From assembly GCF_000239815.1 (NCBI RefSeq), contig NZ_CAFK01000344.1, positions 1-38,188 of the forward strand: 38,188 nucleotides of DNA, written 5' to 3'. Below the pieces are notes generated by a model. The model saw only the letters and a list, made by a program, of their open reading frames with translations, was not told the DNA's origin and made no database searches. The position numbers and the translations under genes were made by a program. Origin of the DNA: Bradyrhizobium sp. STM 3843 (GTDB lineage Bacteria > Pseudomonadota > Alphaproteobacteria > Rhizobiales > Xanthobacteraceae). Positions 32,504 through 38,188 of this stretch are shown in pieces (position 1 is the stretch's first letter; every line of letters begins with the position of its first letter).

Positions 32504-32541
32504 AGCGGTGCTGGTGTTAACTTGGGCGCACCCGGCGTCGC

Positions 32542-33102
32542 TCACAACATCTCCGGTCGGAACAGCTTGCGGAACTTCCGCGTCTCCTTGCCCGAGATCA
32601 TGAACTCGCCGTCGCCGCGATAATGGATCGTCTTCGGCGTTTTGGGCTTGGTCGCGACATGCGCCTTCACCACCTCGAACACGAAGACATTGTACTTCGT
32701 GACCCAGCTCGTATCGACCAATCGGCATTCGAAATTGGCGTAGCATTCCGCGATCAGCGGTGCGGCGACCGTCTGAGCGCGCTCGGCGGTCAAATCGAAC
32801 GCAGTGAACTTGTCGATGTCCCGGCCGGACGAATTGCCGATGCGGACAACCTTCTCGGCAAGATCGGTCGTCGGCAGGTTGATTAGGCATTGCCGGCTCT
32901 TGCGCACAAGGTCAAAGCTGTAATTGGCCGACGAAATGCAGCAGCCGATCAGTGACGGTTGAAATTCCATCATCATTTGCCAGCCCATGGTCATGATGTT
33001 GATCTGCTCCCTATGGGCCGAACTGACCAGCACGATTGGTCCGGGCTCGAGGAAGCGCCGCACATTGTGAACTGGGAAATCAGCTTTGCGATAGGCCGAC
33101 AT
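32542..33102 (-). CDS. Flavin reductase family protein (FMN-binding split barrel)
   Basis: A 186-residue protein. The fold is recognised from PGPIVLVSSAHREQINIMTMGW, the FMN-contact stretch CCISSANYSFDLVRKS, and CLINLPTTDLAEKVVRIGNSSGRDIDKF, quoted here in key pieces (ISSANYSF, NLPTTDLAEKV). Such proteins reduce FMN with NAD(P)H for partner monooxygenases or bind flavin in other oxidoreductases. It lies 48 bases after comB on the same strand, so it may be the last gene of that operon. The only purine-rich tract upstream, GAGG, lies about 17 bases before the ATG. Confidence 0.8.
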   Translation of the reverse strand: MSAYRKADFPVHNVRRFLEPGPIVLVSSAHREQINIMTMGWQMMMEFQPSLIGCCISSANYSFDLVRKSRQCLINLPTTDLAEKVVRIGNSSGRDIDKFTAFDLTAERAQTVAAPLIAECYANFECRLVDTSWVTKYNVFVFEVVKAHVATKPKTPKTIHYRGDGEFMISGKETRKFRKLFRPEML

Positions 33103-33150
33103 GCGATCTATTTTTCGCGCCTCAATCCTCCGCAGGCAGCGAAAACCTCA

Positions 33151-33852
33151 TCAACCTGCTGAGTGGGGAAGTTCTCTCCGCGCCACCAGACGGCCGTCTT
33201 CCTTCGTGATGCGCACCGCGAAATCGTAGCGGTCGATGTCGATGGCGATGTCGAGATCTTCGGGATGCAGGTGCGGCTTGGCCGGATCGCGAAAGTCCGG
33301 GATCTGCGGGCCCGCCAGAATGACATTGCGCGTGCCGGCGATGCAGCCTGGCCTGCCCTGCAGCAGGTTGCGCAGGTGGATGGCGCAGAGCTCGTCCTCG
33401 TCGGTCCGGGTCTCGCCGTTCAGGCCCATTGCCACCAGCGAGACCTGCTCCGGCGTATGTTTCGAGACGGCACGCGCGGTTGCCTTCGCCGTGACCAATG
33501 ATCCCGCATAGAGCTGCGTCGCCTGTTTGGCCGCGACGATGCCCTGGGTGCCGGCGCTGGTGCGCTGGATGACTGTTGTTCCATCGAGCAGCGCCTGCGA
33601 GGCATCGAACGGTGAATTGCCGAGATCGAAGCCGTCGGGTTTATGGCCGCCGACTTCGCCCATGCAGATCTGGCCGAGGCCGGCGTCGCGTAATCTGAGC
33701 GCTTCCTCGACGGTACCGACCATGATGATCTTCGCAGCGCCTCGCGCGAGCGCCACGGCAGCCGTGGTGAAGGCGCGGAACACGTCGATGATGATGACCG
33801 CACCTTGCGCGCGTTCGGCACCGCCAAGCAGGCTGTCGATGCGGATGTCCAT
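33151..33852 (-). CDS. ComB-like 2-phosphosulfolactate phosphatase family protein
   Basis: A 233-residue protein started at ATG 33850-33852, five bases after GGAGG. The family is recognised from VIIIDVFRAFTTAAVALARGA, MGEVGGHKPDGFDLGNSP, VIQRTSAGTQGI and VAMGLNGETRTDEDELCA, given by key residues IDVFRAFTTA, GFDLGNSP, TSAGTQG and GLNG. ComB removes phosphate from 2-phospho-3-sulfolactate in coenzyme M synthesis, using Mg2+. No other coenzyme M gene is visible here, and many bacterial members have no proven substrate. It starts 14 bases after the oligopeptidase B stop, so the genes are co-transcribed. Confidence 0.8.
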   Translation of the reverse strand: MDIRIDSLLGGAERAQGAVIIIDVFRAFTTAAVALARGAAKIIMVGTVEEALRLRDAGLGQICMGEVGGHKPDGFDLGNSPFDASQALLDGTTVIQRTSAGTQGIVAAKQATQLYAGSLVTAKATARAVSKHTPEQVSLVAMGLNGETRTDEDELCAIHLRNLLQGRPGCIAGTRNVILAGPQIPDFRDPAKPHLHPEDLDIAIDIDRYDFAVRITKEDGRLVARRELPHSAG

Positions 33853-33866
33853 GGTCCCTCCGCGCA

Positions 33867-35966
33867 TCAGGCGTTGCGGTCGGTCAATCCCACCGCCCAC
33901 AATGCGAAAGCGTAGACGATCGCGACCTCATCGAGCCGGTTGAAGCGGCCGGACGCGCCGCCATGGCCGGCGCCCATATTGGTGCGCAGCAGCACTGGCC
34001 CGCCTGATGTCATGGTGGCGCGTAGCCGCGCGATCCATTTTGCCGGCTCCCAATAGGTGACGCGGGGGTCGGTGAGGCCGGCCATGGCGAGAATGGCGGG
34101 ATAAGGTTTTGCGGCGACTTTGTCGTAAGGCGAATAGGACAGGATGGTGCGGAAATCCTGCTCGCTCTCGATCGGGTTGCCCCATTCCGGCCATTCGGGC
34201 GGGGTCAGCGGCAGCGTGTCGTCGAGCATGGTGTTGAGCACGTCGACGAACGGCACCTCGGCGACGATGCCGGCGAAGAGTTCGCCGGCGCGGTTGGCAA
34301 CCGCGCCCATCAGCATGCCGCCGGCGCTGCCGCCATGGCCGACGATGCGCTTCTCGCCGGTGTAGTTTGTTGCGATCAGCGCGCGGGCACAGGCGGCAAA
34401 GTCGTCGAAGCTGTTGGTCTTCTTCTCGCGCTTGCCGTCGAGATACCAGCCCCAGCCCTTGTCGGTGCCACCGCGGATGTGGGCAATGGCATAGACGAAG
34501 CCGCGATCGACCAGCGAGAGACGGTTGGCGTTGAAGGATGCCGGAATCGCGTGGCCATAGGAGCCGTAGCCGTACAGCAGCAGCGGCGCCTTGCCGTCCT
34601 GCACGAAATCGCGCCGATGCAACAGCGAGATCGGCACTTCGGCGTCGTCAGGCGCCTTCGCCATGATGCGTGTGGTGACGTAGTCGGCCGGATTGTGTCC
34701 CGACGGGATCTCCTGGCGCTTGCGCAAGCTGCGCTCGCGCGTGACCATGTCGTAATCATAGACTTCCGACGGCGTGGTCATCGACGAATAGGAGAAGCGA
34801 AGCGTGGTAGTGTCGAACTCGTAGGAGCCCATCGCATCGAGCGAATAGGCCGCTTCATCGAAGGCGATCGCGTGCTCTTCGCCGCTTGTGAGATCGCGGA
34901 TCACGATCGACGGCAGCGCGTTGGCGCGCTCCAGCCGCACCAGATGTCCGGCATAAAGATCGTGATCGAGCACGTAGACGCCGGCGCGATGCGGGATCAG
35001 GTCGCGCCAATTGCTCCGCTCCGGCGAGGCAAGTGGCGCCGTCACGATCTTGAAGTCGATCGCATCGTCGGCATTGGTCAGGATGAACAGCTCTTCGCCG
35101 CGATCGGCGATCGAATATTGCACGCCGTTCTGGCGCGCCGCGATCAGGCGCGGCGGCGCCTCGGGATTGGCGAGGTCGATCAGCCGCTGCTCGGAGGTCT
35201 CGTGATCGCCGCCAGCGATAACGCAGAACCGGCCGGAGGTCGATTCATGCACATGGGTGAACCAGCCGGTGTCGTGCTCCTCATAGACCAGGACGTCCTG
35301 GTCCTGCGGCGTGCCGAGCCGATGGCGCCATACCTGCATCGGACGATGATTGTCATCGAGCTTGACGTAGAAGAAGCTCTTGCAGTTCAGCGCCCAGACC
35401 ACGCCGCCGTCGGTCTCCTCGACGATGTCTTTGTGATCCGTGGCCGACTCCCAGTCGCGGATCCGGATCGCAAAATATTCCGAGCCCTTGGTGTCCGCGC
35501 TCCAGGCCACGAGCTTGTGATCATAGGAGTGGCGGCTGCCGCCGAACTTGAAATAGTCGTGGCCCTTGGCGAGCTCATCGCCGTCAAGTCCGATCGTCTC
35601 GGCGCCCCCGTTGCGCGGCATGCGGCAGAACAATTCGTGCTGGCCACCTTCGCGAAATTTGCGGAAATAGGCGTAAGCGCCATCGGGCGACGGCACCGAG
35701 GAGTCGTCCTCCTTGATGCGGCCGCGCATCTCCGCGACCAGCGTCTTCTGCAGCGTTGCGGTGTGACCGAGCACCCCCTCCGCATAGGCGTTTTCCGCCT
35801 CGAGATAGCTGCGGATATCAGCATCGAGCTGCGAAGGATCGTGCAGCACCTCCTGCCAGTTCTCGTCCTTCAGCCAGGCATAATCATCCTGGACGGTGAT
35901 GCCGTGGCGGGTGAAGGAATGCGGGCGGCGTGGCGCCACCGGCGCCTGTTCGGTCTTGGTGCTCAT
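33867..35966 (-). CDS. ptrB: Oligopeptidase B (S9A prolyl oligopeptidase family)
   Basis: A 699-residue protein with AAGGGA six bases before the ATG and no signal peptide. The N-terminal beta-propeller begins with RHGITVQDDYAWLKDENW, typical of the family. The catalytic domain has LLYGYGSYGHAIP, the nucleophile in GHGGSAGGMLMG (Ser near 546), the acid in GLTDPRV (Asp near 635) and the His in GAGHGG (near 667). PPEWPEWGNP is characteristic of oligopeptidase B. It cleaves after basic residues in short peptides in the cytoplasm. It follows the aminotransferase after only nine bases and precedes comB by 14, so it is the middle of an operon. Confidence 0.9.
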   Translation of the reverse strand: MSTKTEQAPVAPRRPHSFTRHGITVQDDYAWLKDENWQEVLHDPSQLDADIRSYLEAENAYAEGVLGHTATLQKTLVAEMRGRIKEDDSSVPSPDGAYAYFRKFREGGQHELFCRMPRNGGAETIGLDGDELAKGHDYFKFGGSRHSYDHKLVAWSADTKGSEYFAIRIRDWESATDHKDIVEETDGGVVWALNCKSFFYVKLDDNHRPMQVWRHRLGTPQDQDVLVYEEHDTGWFTHVHESTSGRFCVIAGGDHETSEQRLIDLANPEAPPRLIAARQNGVQYSIADRGEELFILTNADDAIDFKIVTAPLASPERSNWRDLIPHRAGVYVLDHDLYAGHLVRLERANALPSIVIRDLTSGEEHAIAFDEAAYSLDAMGSYEFDTTTLRFSYSSMTTPSEVYDYDMVTRERSLRKRQEIPSGHNPADYVTTRIMAKAPDDAEVPISLLHRRDFVQDGKAPLLLYGYGSYGHAIPASFNANRLSLVDRGFVYAIAHIRGGTDKGWGWYLDGKREKKTNSFDDFAACARALIATNYTGEKRIVGHGGSAGGMLMGAVANRAGELFAGIVAEVPFVDVLNTMLDDTLPLTPPEWPEWGNPIESEQDFRTILSYSPYDKVAAKPYPAILAMAGLTDPRVTYWEPAKWIARLRATMTSGGPVLLRTNMGAGHGGASGRFNRLDEVAIVYAFALWAVGLTDRNA

Positions 35967-35975
35967 CTGTTCCCT

Positions 35976-37181
35976 TTACAGCGGGCTTTCGCCCGACGGG
36001 CCGACATTTTCGCCGAGCCATTGGATCGCGGCATCGAGGCCGCCTCTGCCATGCGGCATCTTCAACGCAATCAGCGCCATTTCGATCACGCCGAGCGTTC
36101 CCAACACCATCGGTGCGTTGACATGGCCCATATGGGCGATGCGGAAGGCCTTGCCCTGCAGGTCACCGATGCCGACACCGAGCACGACACCGCACTGTTC
36201 CTTGCAATAGCGCTGCAGCACCGCGGGATCGTGGCCGCCGCCGACCAGCACAGTGGTCACGGTGTTCGACCGCTCGGAGGGTTCGGCGATGTTGAAGCCC
36301 AGCACCTGGCCTTCGCTCCAGACATTGACAGCGCGCCGCACGGCTTCGCCGAGCAGACGGTGGCGGCGGAACGCGTGTTCGAGCCCTTCGGCAAACAACA
36401 TGTCGATCGCCTGGCGCAGCGCGAACAACAGATGCACCGGCGCGGTGCCGCCATATTTGCGGTAATGCTCGATACCCTCGCGCTCGCTCCAGTCCCAATA
36501 GGGCGTGCGCAGACCGGCCGTTTTGTGCGCTTCGAGCGCGCGGGCGTTGGCGGCAACGAAGCCGAGGCCCGGCGGCGTCATCAGCCCCTTCTGCGAGCCG
36601 GACATCGCGACGTCGATGCCCCATTTGTCCATCTCGAACGGCATGCAGCCGAGCGACGCCACCGTATCCACCATGTACAGCGCCGGATGGCCGGTCGCCT
36701 TGATCGCCTTGCCGATCGCCTCGATATCGTTGGCGACGCCCGAGGCGGTGTCGACCTGCGCCACCACGATTGCCTTGATGGTGTGCTCGCGGTCGGCGCG
36801 CAGCCGCGCTTCCACTTCGGCCGGCCGCACCGCGCGACGCCAGTCACCGCGCAGCACTTCGACCTCGGCGCCCATGGCGCGCGCCGCCTGACCCCAGCCG
36901 ATCGCAAAGCGGCCGCTCTCCAGCACCAGCAGCTTGTCGCCCCGCGACAGCACGTTGGAGAGCACCGCCTCCCAGGCGCCGTGGCCGTTGGCGATGTAGA
37001 TGTAGGTCTTGCCCGTGGTGGCGAACAGTTTTCCCAGATCGGCCATCAGGCTGTCGGTCAGATCGACCATCTGCTTGGAATAGATGTCGAGCGCCGGACG
37101 GTGCATGGCCTGCAGCACCTCGTCGGGCATCGTGGTGGGTCCGGGGATGGCCAGAAACTCCCGGCCCGCGCGAACGGTCAT
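35976..37181 (-). CDS. Class V aminotransferase, serine/alanine-glyoxylate type
   Basis: A 401-residue PLP enzyme with AAGGACA eight bases before the ATG. It matches serine-glyoxylate and alanine-glyoxylate aminotransferases: FLAIPGPTTMPDEVLQAM at the start, YIANGHGAWEAVLSNV, VAQVDTASGV, VDTVASLGC (the Asp near the PLP pyridine), and the Schiff-base Lys near 197 in SGSQKGLMTPPGL. The C-terminus holds FRIAHMGHVNAPMVLG, whose Arg binds the substrate carboxylate. It transfers an amino group in glyoxylate, serine or one-carbon metabolism. It is the first gene of the operon with ptrB and comB, which could also suggest a sulfonated keto acid substrate. Confidence 0.88.
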   Translation of the reverse strand: MTVRAGREFLAIPGPTTMPDEVLQAMHRPALDIYSKQMVDLTDSLMADLGKLFATTGKTYIYIANGHGAWEAVLSNVLSRGDKLLVLESGRFAIGWGQAARAMGAEVEVLRGDWRRAVRPAEVEARLRADREHTIKAIVVAQVDTASGVANDIEAIGKAIKATGHPALYMVDTVASLGCMPFEMDKWGIDVAMSGSQKGLMTPPGLGFVAANARALEAHKTAGLRTPYWDWSEREGIEHYRKYGGTAPVHLLFALRQAIDMLFAEGLEHAFRRHRLLGEAVRRAVNVWSEGQVLGFNIAEPSERSNTVTTVLVGGGHDPAVLQRYCKEQCGVVLGVGIGDLQGKAFRIAHMGHVNAPMVLGTLGVIEMALIALKMPHGRGGLDAAIQWLGENVGPSGESPL

Positions 37182-37312
37182 TGCAAGTGTCCTTGGAACT
37201 ATGGTGACGGATCTGTGGGGCCCTTCAAACCCGGCAGGGCCGGGAGCGTTTTACGCGGCGCAGCACGCCAAGAAAAGCCGGAGATGCCGGGGGGCTGGCA
37301 TTCGATCGCGCG

Positions 37313-38038
37313 CTAGCGTCGCGTCTCGCGGCAACCGGCGGCTTCCGCCTCTTCGACCGAGCAGAACCAGCGCGTGCCCTTGGCGATCCGCATCTTGATC
37401 TGCGAATACCAGCGGCTCGTCGGCGTGTGATAGATGCATTCGCCGGCGCTGTTGACATTGCCCTTGATGGTGCAGTCGGGCGACGGCGCCACCGGCCCGG
37501 AGGCGGAGGCGAGCAACACGGCGCTGGCATTTTCCGGCGGCTTGGTGGCGCCGAGGATGGTGGTCTTCTTGTTGCGCACGCGCCAGTCCCACGGCGCGAT
37601 GAAGGCGCCCTGCCACATGCCGGCCTTGGCCTCGCGCGCGGCCTGCTCGTCCGCCTCATAGTCCTTGGAAAGGCGGGCGTAGGCCAGCGCCCAGCCGTTC
37701 GCGACCAGCCATTTCTGGATATCCTCGCCGTCGACCTCGCAACGTGCGATCTGGCGTCCCCGGCGGTCGATCGAGCGTGGATGGCAGGTCCAGCTCTTGT
37801 CGCCGACATGCTTGATCAGCTCGTCGCGGGCGGCCACGCCACAGGTCCAGCGCTCGCTATGGTTGTTGATGCAGAGCTGATCGACGGAGGGGGCGTCGAT
37901 GCCGCCGAGACGGATGCGGGTATTGCCGATCTGGACCAGGTCGGCCTGGCGGATCTTGGGCACGCCGGTGAGATCGGCGGCGATGGCCAGCGAGGGAAAT
38001 AGAACAAGCAGCAAAGCAATAATGGTCTTCATCAACAT
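37313..38038 (-). CDS. Secreted thermonuclease-like (SNase fold) protein, catalytic Glu replaced
   Basis: About 241 residues when started at ATG 38036-38038; ATG 38030-38032 is two codons later. The signal peptide is MKTIIALLLVLFPSLAIAA. The SNase domain follows: IRLGGIDAPSVDQLC, ERWTCGVAARDEL, SIDRRGRQIARCEV and WALAYARLSKDY. Relative to staphylococcal nuclease, Arg35 (IRL), Asp40 and Arg87 (RRGRQ) have counterparts, but the Glu43 position of DTPE/DAPE is Ser here (codon TCC). Four or more Cys suggest disulfides. The C-terminus has a small domain, CTIKGNVNSAGECIYHTP and RWFCSVEEAEAAGC. Activity is doubtful; nucleic-acid binding is possible. Confidence 0.8.
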   Translation of the reverse strand: MLMKTIIALLLVLFPSLAIAADLTGVPKIRQADLVQIGNTRIRLGGIDAPSVDQLCINNHSERWTCGVAARDELIKHVGDKSWTCHPRSIDRRGRQIARCEVDGEDIQKWLVANGWALAYARLSKDYEADEQAAREAKAGMWQGAFIAPWDWRVRNKKTTILGATKPPENASAVLLASASGPVAPSPDCTIKGNVNSAGECIYHTPTSRWYSQIKMRIAKGTRWFCSVEEAEAAGCRETRR

Positions 38039-38188
38039 GAACGGCGCCGTGCATCCCGAATGGTGTCGCGGAGCCCAATTGTATGCGGTTCCGCCCGGTA
38101 CACCAGCCTGTTGTCGGCGCCGCCCCTCAACTTCGCGCGATGCCACATGGGATGCGCGGAGTAGGCTGAACCCGATGGGCGCCGGTGT
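38039..38188. other. Right end of the window
   Basis: 150 bases upstream of the thermonuclease-like gene. They probably contain its promoter, but I see no convincing hexamers and no ribosome site for a rightward gene. The open frame continues to 38146 without a better start. Confidence 0.3.

Larger units (their letters stand above)
32134..32541. other. Repeat-filled gap between two convergent genes
   Basis: About 410 bases hold no functional gene. They consist of two copies of a 140-base palindromic repeat and a short duplicated gene tail, each listed separately. Together they lie between the stop codons of the RraA-fold gene and the flavin reductase gene. Confidence 0.8.

Noticed and set aside
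34335..37316. Very long open frame on the plus strand, opposite ptrB and the aminotransferase
   Set aside because: It is antisense to two clear enzymes with complete motifs. Its translation is rich in His, Arg, Asp and Val with no recognisable domain. High GC commonly leaves such frames open.

Overview
The window is GC-rich chromosomal DNA that looks like an alphaproteobacterium of the Bradyrhizobium/Nitrobacteraceae type. The basis is high GC, many GTG starts, a FixJ-like regulator, a secreted thermonuclease-family protein, a TPR/GT9-like fusion protein, and long palindromic intergenic repeats that I associate with that group. This is an inference from gene style; no rRNA is present. I see no phage, transposase, CRISPR array or plasmid gene. 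The only RNA gene is a tRNA-Arg(CCT).

Layout, left to right. 1-1608: the 5' part of a YidB/DUF937 gene and two small secreted proteins of unknown function. 1958-4600: a membrane-anchored CrtI/RetSat-like FAD oxidoreductase, then a small membrane protein with a PH-like tail. 7082-4588 (minus): a tight operon of an exported spermidine-synthase-like protein, a six-helix membrane protein whose start overlaps the previous stop, and an exported M28/glutaminyl-cyclase-like protein. 7413-10507: a secreted alpha/beta hydrolase, tRNA-Arg, and a secreted DNase I-fold enzyme carrying jacalin-like and ricin-type lectin domains. 10866-13475: a MetX-like hydrolase and a fatty-acid-desaturase-family protein in tandem, with a TetR regulator convergent to them. 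13662-16953: a TPR/GT9-like fusion protein and a luciferase-like oxidoreductase, separated by a palindromic repeat.

17170-21740 is housekeeping: a UvrD/Rep helicase divergent from tex, which ends in a good hairpin terminator. 21944-23014 encodes a D-amino-acid-oxidase-like flavoprotein whose usual C-terminal signature sits at the N-terminus, an apparent circular permutation. 23611-28321 is a signalling block: a FixJ-like regulator, a hybrid histidine kinase with Cache, HAMP, three PAS and a receiver domain, and a single-domain receiver. 28632-32133 is a sugar-acid catabolic locus: a GntR repressor divergent from an L-arabonate/D-xylonate-type dehydratase and an RraA-fold aldolase-like protein, with a perfect 26-bp palindrome between the divergent genes. 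37181-32542 (minus) is a probable operon of aminotransferase, oligopeptidase B, a ComB-like phosphatase and a flavin reductase. A secreted thermonuclease-like protein ends the window.

I see no single new defence or mobile system. The points most worth a second look are the permuted oxidase, the enzyme-plus-two-lectins protein, the exported spermidine-synthase-like operon, the GntR operator, and a tandem duplication at 32104-32530 that copied the end of a gene together with a 140-bp palindromic repeat.
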